Shown: positions 11,881 to 23,228 of the stretch, piece after piece
How the letters are laid out: the number at the start of each line of letters is the position of its first letter
Position numbering within the stretch: position 1 is the first letter of the stretch
NCBI GenBank assembly: GCA_035048815.1
Contig: JAUCBN010000054.1
Span: forward strand, 11,284,001-11,348,000
Source: Abelmoschus esculentus
Taxonomy: Eukaryota; Streptophyta; Magnoliopsida; Malvales; Malvaceae
Direction: 5' to 3'
DNA length: 64,000 nt
Translations under genes and position numbers: made by a program
The notes under the pieces: model-generated
Database searches by the model: none
Told to the model about the DNA's origin: nothing
Seen by the model: the letters and a program-made list of their open reading frames with translations, nothing else

Positions 11881-14800
11881 ATGGCAGTAGCTAGGATGAA
11901 CATGAACTGCTCGATACAAAGCAGCCTTTCGTGTATATTAAAACCATCATCTTTTTTCAATTTCAGAACTACCCATTTCAGGAATCGTCTTTATTTCCCT
12001 CAGAATGACTTCATTGCTCCAAAAAGATCGTTGGTTTGTACTTGTTCAAGCAATAACAATGCTTTCCAAACTGGTGAAAAAGCTGAACCTTTTGTTATCA
12101 CAACTCCTCTTTATTATGTGAATGCCCCTCCTCATATGGGCAGTGCCTACACCACTATTGCTGCTGATGCTATTGCCAGGTTTCAGGTATTGTTTTAATG
12201 GTGTCTGGGTTTCAATGGGTTCATATTCTTGGGTGCTTCAATGAATTAGTTTGTCTATTTTTTATGTTTTTTTTGTGTGTATTGTGTAATATACTTAGCT
12301 CTGGTCTAGAACTTTGATACTTGAATTGGTAATTAGGAAAGCTAGACTAGTTTGGTTGTTGTTTTTGCTTCTTGCTTTTTTCTTAAGAATCAATGTGTTT
12401 TTTCTATGAATTAGTTTGTCTTTTTTCTTGTTTTTGAACTGCAAAGATCCCTTTTGATTGTATTTTTCATATATGTGGCAGAGGCTATTAGGAAAGAGAG
12501 TCATATTTATTACCGGGACGGATGAGCATGGTGAGAAGATAGCTACAGCAGCGTCAGCTGGTGGCTCCAGCCCAAGAGAGCATTGTGATGTTATATCTCA
12601 AGCTTATAAAATGTTGTGGAAAGATGTAATTTCTTTTCTTTTCCACTTTAGGAGGGCTTTTTTCAATCTGAGTGATTAAAATTTTAAATACCCTTTTCTT
12701 GATATGAGATTTTTTATTTCATTATGATTTTCGATGGTTTCCTGATTGCAGTTAGATATAGCTTATGATAAATTCATTCGTACAACTGATCCAAAGCATG
12801 AAGCAATTGTTGAGGAATTTTATTCTAGAGTTCTTGCTAATGATGACATTTACCGGGCTGACTACGAGGGACTGTACTGTGTCAATTGCGAGGAGTATAA
12901 GGTTGTACACATTTCTAGTTTATAGCAATTAATGTGTTCATAGATTTTAGAGTCGATTAAATCTTCATTAAAGGGTGCTTTTCTTTTATGCTTTGAGTGG
13001 AAAACATTACTCTTTGTTTGATAGTTTCTAGAGCTTGATGGAAATACATGGTTTGAATAAAGCATTGCTTGCGTATGCGGCATCCTTTTCTTACAACTCT
13101 CTTGGTTATTTTACTAAACAATGGCTTGTTGTAACATTCTGCAGGATGAGAAAGAGCTTCTTGAAAATAATTGTTGCCCTACACACCTAAAGCCATGCGT
13201 TCCCCGCAAAGAGGATAATTATTTCTTTGCATTGTCGAAATACCAAAAATCATTAGAAGAAATTTTGGCGCAAAACCCAAATTTTGTTCAGCCTTCATAC
13301 CGATTGAATGAGGTGAAGCAAAGTACAACTATTCTCTTTTTGGGATAGAATGATGTTCTTTGATAAACTCATCTTAGTCATAACTTTTCCAGGTGCAAAG
13401 TTGGATAAAAAGTGGCCTAAGAGATTTTTCAATTTCCCGAGCAGCTGTGGATTGGGGTATTCCGGTTCCCAACGACAATAAGCAAACTATATATGTTTGG
13501 TTTGACGCACTCCTTGGGTACAGTTGAAACCTATTAGATTTTATGGTTTAATAGCTGCAGAAAATGTTAAAAAAACAAAATAAAAAAGAAAGCACTGACA
13601 ATGATTAAAGATTCAGATTATTACTTAATATCTACTTTTTTTTCTCATTGAGGAAATTTTTGTTGAATAAGAATTTTAATAAGTGCAACTTTTTTAAAGC
13701 AGCTATATAACGGCTCTGTTGGAGGATAAGGATCAACCTAATTTACAAAGTGCTGTTTCTTCGGGTTGGCCTGCCTCGTTGCACTTGATCGGAAAGGTAT
13801 GAAACTTATCAACATTTCAAGAGTTATCATATGCACTAAAATATTTAATTCCTATTACCGATTTCCTTCGATAGTTTAACGATTTGCATCCTTTTAGAAA
13901 GCTGGTTGTCACATTCTCCAAGATGTTTCAAAAAAACTTTGTGTTCATCATCATGCTTCCTCAATGCACTTTATCAATTTCCTTGGACTAATTATTGTTG
14001 AAAATGGTGACCCTTACACATTTTTATTTCTTGAACATAGTTGTTGAATTATTTCTCGACTCTGGGTTTAGTTGTTTAAATGCTACTCAAGTGAATGAGT
14101 TACATTCCTCTTTTGAATTGTAAAGAATTTGATCTTTTTCCTTCTTTTCTGTTCTTTTTTGTAGGATATATTACGTTTTCATGCTGTTTACTGGCCAGCT
14201 ATGCTGATGTCTGCTGGATTGAGTCTCCCTAAGAGGGTGTTCGGCCATGGTTTCTTGACGAAGGTACTTGAACACCAAGAAGCATAGTTTATTGTTCTGT
14301 TTTAAGCCGGTGCAAAATATTTTAATAGTATATGAGAGCTTCAAGAAATTGACTGTATGCATACATATTTTGAGAAGTAACGTGCATATACGTACTCACT
14401 AACTAGCTTCATATTTAGCCTATATAAATTTGTCTCATATACGTAATTTTATTTCATGCAGCAATGCTTTTTATTTTGAAAATTATAGGATGGCATGAAG
14501 ATGGGGAAGTCACTAGGGAATACGATTGAACCAAATGAATTAGTTCATAAATTTGGGGTTGACGCAGTCCGGTACTTCTTCCTCAGGGAGGTAGAGTTCG
14601 GAAATGATGGGGATTATTCTGAAGACCGTTTCATTAATATTGTCAATGCACATCTTGCCAACACAATAGGTAAGTTTCAGTTACTATTAGTAGTTTTAAG
14701 AAGCTTTATTGTTTCATTCTTTAATATTCGTAGAACAAGAATGATTCACATTTGACCTTGACTACTCCGCAGGAAATCTTCTCAACCGTACTCTTGGACT

Positions 14801-15968
14801 TCTTAAGAAGAACTGCCAGTCGACTTTAGTGGTTGATTCAACTATTGCGGCTGAAGGAAAGGAATTTAAGGATACTGTTGAGAAGCTGGTAAGATTATTG
14901 TGAATCTAATACCATATCTTCAATAATAGGTAGTAGTTTCCTATGTTACTCTGACCTCACATTTTTCTTGAAGTACATATGTTTGAAATATATTTGAACT
15001 TGAGTATCAGGTATGCTTCCGCAAATAGATGGGAAAATTTTGAAAAATTGAGCATACTGGTGTTGGAAAATCACTCGTATCCGACACTCAATTCGGAGAC
15101 CAAGCAGCATAGACACTTCCTTAAGGAATTCTTGGATTCTTCTTACTACATTTGTCTGTTTTAGTCATGTGACTTGGTCGATGTTTAAAGGAACTTAACT
15201 TGCATACAATGGAACCTGAAATACTATTTATTTGAAAGAAAAACACTTTTTTGTCGAGCATACCTGAAATTACTGATGCCTTTCTGTTCTATATGTATAT
15301 TAGGTTGAAAAAGCTCGTATCCATTACGAAAATCTGGCCCTATCATCAGCTTGTGAAGCTGTGCTAGAGATTGGCAATGCTGGAAACTTGTACATGGACA
15401 AGCATCAACCGTGGTCTCTTTTTAAGAAAGGAGGTGATGCTTCTGAAGCTGCCGCTAAGGTTCTTCTGCCTTCATTTATATATATTTATATAAAAATATT
15501 TGCACTATATTTTTCATAAACTCTATGTGAAAGGCGAAAAAGTTAGGTCATAGGAGATACATCCGTTAGTTTCCATTGTTTTGTTTAACAAGAAACTTGA
15601 CCGGACTGGGCTACTTGTAAGTCTAAATAAAAATCGACCCATGGCACACTTGTTATTCAATGGCTGCTATCATATTTTGCAGCTTATATCTTTTCTGGTA
15701 TTGGGACAGGATCTTGTGATCATACTTGAAACAATGAGGATTATAGCAATTGCTCTGTCTCCGGTCGCACCTAGCTTATGCAGGCGGATACATGCACAGC
15801 TTGGCTACTCCGAGGATCAGTTTGATAACCTAAACTGGGTACACGCACACTTTCTCTCTCTCTTAATATGTATGCATGCAGACTTGCATAAGTGTTATTG
15901 TCTTATTAGTTATTAACCACACCGAATGTCTGTAACCGCAGAGTGAAACAAAGTGGGTGGTCAAGTGA
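11881..15968 (+). CDS. OVA1: Methionyl-tRNA synthetase, chloroplast/mitochondrial; C-terminal frame break
   Basis: Charges tRNA-Met in plastids and mitochondria. Exons: 11881-12186, 12482-12625, 12752-12901, 13145-13312, 13393-13517, 13703-13796, 14165-14263, 14489-14669, 14773-14888, 15304-15459, 15710-15838, 15942-15968. A Ser/Asn/Arg-rich transit peptide covers residues 1 to ~65. The class I HIGH-like motif PHMGSAY is near residues 84-90, FITGTDEHG follows in exon 2, paired Cys (CVNC, NNCC) lie in the connective insert, and KMGKS (KMSKS signature) is at about 366-370. All junctions keep phase. In exon 12 the expected K-W-G-G is read as K-W-V-V-K-stop (TGA 15966-15968). One base (or, if the family's G-G-L-K-x-G-Q-V-M held here, 13 bases) is missing. 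The old frame then continues A-E-P-K-P-V-F-A-R-I-E to a TAG at 16100-16102. The read product is 564 residues, against about 609 if unbroken. The catalytic core is intact. An assembly error is possible. Confidence 0.9.
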
Positions 15969-16102
15969 TGGCTGAACCTAAGCCAGTCTTTGCAAGAATT
16001 GAACAATTAAAGGAGAATGAAAATGGTGGGGCTGAAGCGCCTAAAAAGGTTGTGAAAAAGAAAGAGAAAAAGAAACAGGTTCGAGAGGTGATAGAAGCTT
16101 AG
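15969..16102 (+). other. Former C-terminal coding tail of the methionyl-tRNA synthetase
   Basis: In the frame shifted relative to exon 12 this reads V-M-A-E-P-K-P-V-F-A-R-I-E followed by a Lys-rich tail ending ...V-I-E-A-stop at 16100-16102. It still looks coding (family-like sequence, no internal stop), so the frame break is young or an error. Confidence 0.75.
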
Positions 16103-16902
16103 AGGTTCCGAAAAGAATGAAAAAGTTGGATTAATATAATTCTGACTATTGCTTTGAAATAACGACGTCGTTTTATCGTAAATTTGTTTCTTTATTTCGA
16201 TCACTTTGGTGCTGATGATGGAGGATGAACATGAAAAGTGAGCTTTGATGGACATGGTTTTCACTTCTCTTTTAAACTATGTATATATATACCTATGTTT
16301 GACAGGAATAAACATCTTCTATGAGGCTCTCTGTTTCAGTTAACGGAATCTTCTTGCTTGCTGACCGATGACACTTTCGTACCGCCCACCAGGCACCAAA
16401 GCTGCCACAACCTCTCTTTCCTCCGCGTTCGGGTATTCAAGGAACCTTCCGTTCCATTTCTTCTATGATGGCCAATATGAAAGAACACTTCATTGCTATC
16501 GGTCCTCAAGTATCGATGCTGCGGTCCCGTCTTTGAAGGTGGATCCTCGGATTTCACCGAGTTGAAGCTGTTTTATTTCCTTCTATGTTTTTTTTTCCAT
16601 GGAGATAGAGGTTTTATAGGATCATATTGTCCAAATCTATGTGTTAGATATGAATGTCGAATATGGATATTGCAAAATGAAAAGCTCGCTTGCATTAATC
16701 AAAGTATACCGTTCAAAAACACAGAAGAAACCATCCAAAATGACTCAACTTGAATGAAAACTGCTGCTATTATTGTGCATTAACATGAACATATTGGAAA
16801 TTGACTGTAAAGGGAGAACAACATTTCATATTTGTAGCTTCTACTGTAACTTGATCATATGACGCGGCCACCGGCAATGGCATATATGTAAAATAACTCC
16901 AG
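16103..16902. other. Convergent intergenic region between OVA1 and UXS
   Basis: Holds the 3' UTRs of the two converging genes. A patch at about 16320-16570 is clearly richer in G+C and codon-like on both strands (open frames 16336-16557 minus and 16368-16565 plus), but I recognise no protein in any frame. It may be an exon-derived fragment. Nothing else is seen. Confidence 0.4.
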
Positions 16903-18889
16903 TCAGTTCTTCCTTGAGACCCCGAGCCTCAGCCGGAAATCCTCCTCCATAAGTGGAAGTCCGTCACGCAACTTAACTGTCGGTTCCCATCCGAGCAGCT
17001 CCTTTGCTTTGGTTATGTCGGGCTTCCTTTGTCGGGGATCATCAGGGGTGTTTTCCACCATGGATATTTTCACGTCCGGGTTGATAAGCTGCAAAACCAC
17101 ATTACCAGCACAACTCAATTGTTTTTCCGAATACATCTACGGAAAACAACCAATCTGTTCTACGAAAAATGTATGGAAAACTGACCTCTTTAACAGCTTC
17201 TGCAAGTTCGATCATGGTGAATTCACCTAAAATGCAGGAAAAGGAAAACCAAAGTTGATATCCGAAATAAAACAGTTTCGATAAGATCGGAAAATCAAGG
17301 GTAAAGGGACTTGTATATAATTACCTGGATTCCCGATATTGATTGGTCCGGTGTTCTCTCCTTCCATAAGTCGGATTAGGCCATCAACCTTGACCGATTA
17401 AAACGAAAAATATGAGAAACGATATTAATATATAAAATCGTTCGATTTTTAACAGGAATTTATCGGTGTACCATGTCGGAGACATAACAGAAACTCCTTG
17501 TCTGTGTTCCGGGTAATTGAACAGTCAAAGGTTCATTGCTGCAAAATATAACAGTTAAAAGAACAGTATGTTCGAAAGCATGGGGCAGCAGCAGCAAACA
17601 GTAAAGAAAATGGAACCGTCTTAAGCATCTCTGTAAAATCCTATTATTACCGGATTGCTTGAGCTATGAAATTGCTAACAACACGACCGTCATCGATGTT
17701 CATGCGCGGTCCGTAAGTGTTAAAGATACGAGCAATTCGAATCTCTGTTAGCATAAAAGAAAAGAGTAAGAATCTTTATGAGTGAATACAACACGGGACA
17801 TAACGAGCTACGAGCAAATGCTGCATTGTGTACCTATGCCATGCTGCCTATGGTAATCGAACATCAGAGTCTCCGCTACTCGTTTTCCCTCATCGTAGCA
17901 GCTCCGAACTCCTGCAGCATGATAACAAACAAATCAATCAAAATTTGCACATAACAAGATCGTTGGATCGAATCTAAATTGAACCGAAAATATACCGATA
18001 GGGTTGACATTTCCCCAATAGCTCTCCGTCTGGGGATGTTCCAAGGGATCTCCATAAACCTCTGAAGTTGAGGTAAGCAAAATCCTGTTCGCAGACAATC
18101 ATGCCATTAAAATCCAGAGAAAAAAACAATTCCAAATCGATAGGTAACGGTCTCGAACCTTGCTCCGACACGTTTTGCTAGCCCCAACATGTTCAATGTA
18201 CCGATCACATTAGTCTTTATCGTCTGCTCATTAATGTCATGAAATCTCAATCTTCAGACAGAGTCCTTACACAATTTATGTCTCATCTAGGAGGTAGTGT
18301 ATGTCACCAAGAAAACGTACCTTAACCGGATTGTATTTGTAGAAGATCGGTGAAGCCGGGCAAGCTAGATGGTAGATCCGATCAACCTCAACGAGCAACG
18401 GCTCAGTGACATCTGATTAAAAATCCATCACTACTTAGAACATGAACTATACATTCCAACATTCACAGCCTATATCATACCGAAACATATAAAAGTAAAG
18501 AGCAATACCATGACGGATCAGCTCGAATCTCGGATGTCCGATCCATTTCTTGAGGTTATCTTTGGTGCCGGTAAAGTAGTTATCGGCAACAATAACCTCA
18601 TTCTTTTCATTCTCCATCAACTTGTCCACTAGGTGGGAGCCAATGAATCCAGCTCCTCCGGTAACAAGAATTCTCATGTTGGACTGCAAATAAAACTATG
18701 TTACTCAATCTCGGGTATATATCCAAATCCGACATCGAAATATTCGATTTTTTCGATCTTTTTACGTGTATTTGGACAATCATATCTTGAAATCAAAACC
18801 AATCATACCTGGAAAAACTTGGAAAATCTCAAGGGAGATGGACTCGGAGGCTTCTTAGAAGCTGAGTTGTCAGTTCCATTTGCAGACAT
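16903..18889 (-). CDS. UXS: UDP-glucuronic acid decarboxylase (UDP-xylose synthase), cytosolic type
   Basis: Converts UDP-glucuronate to UDP-xylose for cell-wall xylan and glycan synthesis, with bound NAD+. Exons in transcript order (plus coordinates): 18809-18889, 18509-18683, 18321-18412, 18159-18223, 17996-18084, 17834-17911, 17651-17744, 17472-17538, 17325-17388, 17186-17226, 16903-17088. They total 1,032 nt (343 residues), the usual length for the short, soluble UXS3/5/6 type, and all phases agree. The N terminus M-S-A-N-G-T-D-N is followed directly by the Rossmann motif GGAGFIGSH, with no membrane anchor, so it is cytosolic rather than Golgi. The active-site T-S-T-S-E-V-Y-G and Y-D-E-G-K (YxxxK) are present. 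The C terminus L-R-L-G-V-S-R-K-N is typical. A 5'UTR intron is likely (exon ending at 19254 with donor AG|GTATAC). Confidence 0.95.
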
Positions 18890-19370
18890 TCTTGAAATCT
18901 TACACAGAAAACAAACCCAAACACTCAAAAAATTCTAGTTCTTTCTAGCAGTGCCTGTAAGAGAAGAGATTGTGGTCTAATATATACAAAAATATGATCC
19001 AAAAAGAACTAATTAATTACTTTAATAAATAAATTAATTAAATAAATAAAATTGAATTACCAAACTGTATGCACCAACCAGAGAGAGAAAGCAAAAAGAG
19101 AGAAACTTAAGAAACAATCAATAGCTTCACATTAACAACTCCATTATTCCACACCAAATTTTCAAAAAAAAAACATGTTTTTTTTTCCTCAGATCTAAAT
19201 CTGTATCAAATTGACCCCAAAAAATACCACAGAAATTTAGAAAGAAAAAAAGTATACCTCTGGGAAGATAAGATAAAATCTGGGTTTAGCTTCGTTTACT
19301 GAAATTCACGAGAATTTTGAAGGATTCTTTTGAAGAAAACTATGTTTTGACAGTAGAAAGTAGAACCGGT

Positions 19371-19379
19371 TTTTTATAC
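19371..19379 (-). promoter_or_regulatory. TATA box of the UXS gene
   Basis: The reverse strand reads AGTATAAAAAACC. It lies about 30 bases upstream of the inferred transcription start (near 19345) and ahead of the leader exon whose splice donor is at 19254/19253. Confidence 0.6.
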
Positions 19380-19445
19380 TGTGTTGTGTTCCTTTGAGGT
19401 TGCCGTGTAGATTTGTAGATTTGCAGTAAAAAGGGAAGAAATCAA

Positions 19446-19470
19446 TGACGTCACGCTGGTGATGACGTGG
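19446..19470. promoter_or_regulatory. Two bZIP-type sites upstream of UXS
   Basis: A perfect palindrome TGACGTCA (19446-19453) is followed ten bases on by TGACGTGG (19463-19470). Both contain the ACGT core bound by plant bZIP factors. They sit about 75-100 bp upstream of the TATA box. Use in vivo is inferred. Confidence 0.45.
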
Positions 19471-19479
19471 ACATTAGGA

Positions 19480-20100
19480 GATTCTTTTAAAATCTACAAT
19501 TGTCTTGTATTCGATCCGATCTATTATTTATTGATTTGATTTGAAAATTTATATATTTAATTTTATTTTAAAGTTTTTAAATAAATACGACTTAAAATGT
19601 TCTAAATTTTAGATTATTTAAAAATCTAAAAAATCATAAAATTAAATTTTGTTGAATATTATTTTTTATTTTTAATAATTTGATGATTATTATATATAAA
19701 AATTAAAATAATTAAAATTTTTATACATGTGAACCTTGTTATATTTAATAATTTATTATCTATTATAATCTAAATTCTATTTTTTTAAATATAACTTTTA
19801 AATTAAAAAATTAATTAAAATATATATTTAGATAATTAGATATCCAAAAGTATAATTTAATTACCCGATTATTTAAAAAAACTAAATATCTAAAAAATTA
19901 AATCAAATATAAATCATTATATTATTAATATGAAAAACCGAAACAAATCAAATCCTATATTTAACAATAAATACTCCTAATTATAACAATAAAATATCAC
20001 TTGTCTTTTCTAGTCGTCCTACCGGTTAGTTAAGACTATATTGTTAATTTAAATCGATTGTCTTTTATATTAATTTTGGGAGTAAGTTTTCCAAAACAAT
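19480..20100. other. AT-rich spacer between divergent UXS and tRNA-His/OST4
   Basis: Low-complexity A/T sequence with no coding frame and no clear repeat structure. Confidence 0.5.
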
Positions 20101-20139
20101 TTAGGTTTGATAATTTTATTTCTGAAAAATCTCCAACTT

Positions 20140-20211
20140 GTGGCTGTAGTTTAGTGGTAAGAATTCCACGTTGTGGCCGTGGGGACCTGGGCTCGAATCC
20201 CAGCAGCCACA
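20140..20211 (+). tRNA. tRNA-His (GTG)
   Basis: A 72-nt gene with acceptor stem GTGGCTG/CAGCCAC fully paired, D arm TAGTTTAGTGGTAAGA, anticodon loop TTGTGGC (GTG), T arm CTGGGCTCGAATCCCAG fully paired, and discriminator A. B box GGCTCGAATCC. A T run (20219-20228) follows within eight bases as the Pol III terminator. It looks fully functional. It lies roughly 100 bp ahead of the inferred OST4 start, on the same strand. Confidence 0.95.
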
Positions 20212-20218
20212 CTAAACC

Positions 20219-20228
20219 TTTTTTTTTT
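20219..20228 (+). terminator. Pol III terminator of tRNA-His
   Basis: Ten consecutive T residues, eight bases after the tRNA 3' end. Confidence 0.8.
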
Positions 20229-20818
20229 GCATCTTTTGTTACCCAATTTGGGCCGAATTTATCTTCAAAAAAAGAGCCCAAAACGCATGTCGTTTTGCGT
20301 CTGTAAAGCCGTACACATTCTGAAAAACAAACGATTGACTTGAAAAGAAAGACGTTTGTTTCGTTTCGTTGTATTTGCTTGAGATCTGCTTACTGTCTCG
20401 TTGCTTTGGACGATTCGGTCTTTCCTAGATCCACAAAGGTATGTCGTTTATCATTCAATCCTTCACCTGTATTGCCTCTGTTGATGATTTTCCTATTTCA
20501 TCATCGGAGAAAAATATCACGATCTAAAATCAGATCGCCGATCTCTTTTAAATTCATTCTGTCTATGACAAGATTATATGTGTGTATTGTATTTCTTCGA
20601 TTTTTGTGTGTTTTTACATCTGAAGATTTTAGCGGATCGCTGATCTCTTTTGGATTCACACTGTCTTTGAGCAGATTGTGTATATTGCAATGTAATTGTT
20701 ACAGTATTGCTTTCCGCTCTTTTTTTCCTCTTGAACATTTTAGGTTTTTCTTGTTGATGGCGGTGCGTCATTGCGGTTGTGCAAAGATAAATAAAATATC
20801 GTGATTATCACCAAAAAC

Positions 20819-20891
20819 GATCGCATAGCGGAGTGGATATCGCGTTAGACTCCGGATCTAAAGGTCGTGGGTTCGAATCCCACTGCGATCG
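20819..20891 (+). tRNA. tRNA-Arg (CCG), nested in the proposed OST4 leader intron
   Basis: A 73-nt gene with acceptor stem GATCGCA/TGCGATC fully paired, discriminator G, D arm TAGCGGAGTGGATATCGCG, anticodon stem TTAGA/TCTAA with loop CTCCGGA (CCG), and T arm GTGGGTTCGAATCCCAC fully paired. A T run begins seven bases after the end. It appears intact and decodes CGG. Confidence 0.95.
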
Positions 20892-20897
20892 CTAGTC

Positions 20898-20907
20898 TTT
20901 TTTTTTT
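20898..20907 (+). terminator. Pol III terminator of tRNA-Arg
   Basis: Ten T residues shortly after the tRNA 3' end. Confidence 0.8.
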
Positions 20908-21603
20908 CTTCTGATTTTGAGCTTTGTGAAAAATTGTACTACTACATTTAAGGGTTTTTTAGTTGTTTTTTTTAATAAAATAAAGATTTTGAACAATAAG
21001 AATGAGATTTGATGAGAAATTCGTGTTAAAGCTCAATTAGACACCCATTGATGATTTCAAAATTCCAGTCAGTGCGTGCATTCACCGAGAAATCTTCAGT
21101 TTTCTGACGCTTCTACGGTAGCATCTAGATTGTTACTTTCTGTGGAAAATAAGGAGTAAACTGTAGAAACTAGAAAGCTTAACTTTGTTTGAATTAGATT
21201 CTTTCATAGGGACATATGCATTTGCTGTTTCTTTGCTGATAATTGCTTGTATTAATATTTAAAGCTGTGTGTAAAGCTGTTGAAAGTGTAACCAGTTTTT
21301 CGTTGCACGGGCAAGTTCATATTCACAGAACTGGATGAGATGAAGTAATATAGACCCGAAGAAACGAATGCATCTCTATCATTTGTACGGATAACTGCTA
21401 ATAGCAATGTGTAAAGCTGTGTGTAAATAGTCCTCAGAGCATGAACTTAGTTAGTATTAATAGAATGGGATGAAATTAAGTGATTTTAGTATTGAATTTG
21501 AACCCTACATTGTTGGTTGTTTATTGCAATTTGCAATCTCATTTTATGGTAGAAATGAAGTAATTTTAGTGACTTTGTTTGGAATAACCTTCCATAGTTT
21601 ACT

Positions 21604-21838
21604 TTAGGTCTATTTTATTATTAGTCCCTGTACTATATTTAATTTGTGAATTTAGTACATGAACTAATTATAGAATTTGACCTAGCTGATTTAATGGCTA
21701 TCCTTTGGGCTGGGAGTAGGACTGAAAATTCAAAATTCGAAAAGTACAGAGATTGAAGTTGACCAAATTAGAGTATGTAACTAAATTTATAACTTATGCC
21801 TAGTACAAGAACTAATAAAAAATTTGACCTTTACTTTA
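21604..21838. mobile_element. Fold-back (MITE-like) element in the OST4 leader intron
   Basis: The left arm (GGTCTATTTTATTATTAGTCCCTGTACTA...TTTAGTACATG) and the reverse complement of the right arm (AAAGGTCAAATTTTTTATTAGTTCTTGTACTA...TTTAGTTACAT) match with modest divergence over ~100 bp around a short centre. There is no coding capacity. The GTCCCTGTACTA-type arm is common among plant short inverted-repeat elements. Confidence 0.6.
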
Positions 21839-22092
21839 TATAGCTGTTAAGACTGTCAATATCAGCTTGTTGTTATTAACCTTAGTAGGTTGATCGCTTT
21901 CATAAAATGTACTCAAACCGATGGGTGCAATTGTTTGGAAACTTCTGATTAAAAACTTTTGTTTGCAAACTACTTCATAATCTCTCGAAGACTCGAACTT
22001 CATATTATGGATTTTATTTCCAGTGTTTGTTAAAATCATAGCACAGTTTCTGATGAGCCATTGATTTGTGGGGATTTTACATGTTCATGCAG

Positions 22093-22206
22093 ATGATTGA
22101 TGATCAACAGCTGGGGTTTCTTGCCAATTTTCTAGGCATTTTTATATTTGCGCTGGTGATTGCATACCATTATGTGATGGCTGATCCGAAATATGAAGGA
22201 AACTGA
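22093..22206 (+). CDS. OST4: Oligosaccharyltransferase subunit OST4
   Basis: A 37-residue protein, full length for this tiny family. It begins M-I-D-D-Q-Q-L-G-F-L-A-N-F-L-G, has one hydrophobic helix (about residues 8-28, G-I-F-I-F-A-L-V-I-A-Y-H-Y) and ends with the conserved V-M-A-D-P-K-Y-E. OST4 is a single-span ER membrane subunit that stabilises the N-glycan-transferring complex around STT3. The ATG follows an acceptor-like CAG directly, so the leader is probably spliced. It is far too short for ordinary gene calling but the match is unmistakable. Confidence 0.93.
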   Translation: MIDDQQLGFLANFLGIFIFALVIAYHYVMADPKYEGN

Positions 22207-23228
22207 ACCCTATACTGAACTGATGCATGCACACTTTCAGATAACTTAAATTCTGTTAGTTTTCTTTGCATAATTGAACTGCCAACTTTGTTTTTCTTTG
22301 CTAAAGATAGATTTATAATCAGTTTTCCTTAGACTTGAAGCATTTTGAGTCTGGAGGTATGACTCTTCCGAACATACCTGTGTTCGACACATACTCGTAT
22401 TCGACACTCACAAGCGATGTTTTGATTAATTTCCTTTTTAAGGCAAAACAAACAAACAAACAAACAAAGGCTCCCCTACCTTATTAGTCCTTGCCACATG
22501 CATGATGCACCCACATGACTTTGCTCTTTACAAGCCATGCTAAGAAGATTACCACACCTCAAGACTAGGCCATCCTATATTATTCCAACTGGTCCTTTTT
22601 TAAAGTATCCGTATATAACACATTTATTCGATACGGGTATAGTAAAATTACCAGAAAACCACTCTGAGTCATTCCCAAGTTATGGTATCATTGGTGATAT
22701 GTTGCATAGCTTTTAAATCCATTCTCTCCCTATGGAGAAACTTTTTTATTGAACGAGTGAACTAGGTACCACTATATTAAAGATTGAACGAGTGAAAATG
22801 AATGAATGAGATTAAAAATTTAAATTAAGTTTAATTTAATTTTTCGTAAAAAACTTATTTTGATAAGTAATTTTAAAACAATATGTTTCTTGAAGGAAAA
22901 AAAATTGACAACATTAAAAAAACTTGAAATTTTTTTAAAAAATAAACATACAAAATTTATCGAATGTATCAAATTTATATAGCAAAATATAATAATTAAC
23001 AGATAGATATCAATTTAATTGTCATTATTAAAAAAAACATCAATCACATTATAAAAAGGAACAAATTCAAAATATTAAATAGTATATTAAATCTATCTGA
23101 TAATATAATAAACTATATTTAATAAGCCGATAATGCAATAAAAAATAAAATATAAATACAGAACTCTCCACGTCATCACGATACACAGTTTCAGCACATC
23201 CAAAAATATCGTGTCCCTTCAAAAAAAA
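22207..23228. other. Spacer between OST4 and the CASP-like gene
   Basis: OST4 3' UTR, then an (AAAC)n run at about 22445-22467 and AT-rich sequence. No gene is supported. Confidence 0.4.

Larger units (their letters stand above)
20300..22092 (+). other. Proposed OST4 leader exon and 5'UTR intron
   Basis: The OST4 ATG directly follows an acceptor-like TTCATGCAG at 22084-22092. Upstream, a pyrimidine-rich leader runs from about 20300 to CCACAAAG|GTATGT, a good donor at 20438/20439. This gives an intron of 1,654 bp that contains the tRNA-Arg gene and a fold-back element. No other acceptor or coding frame is convincing in between. It is inferred from splice signals only. Confidence 0.5.

Noticed and set aside
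20340..20804. 154-codon frame between the two tRNA genes
   Set aside because: Begins at TTG, crosses the likely leader-exon donor, no family similarity; better explained as OST4 leader and intron.
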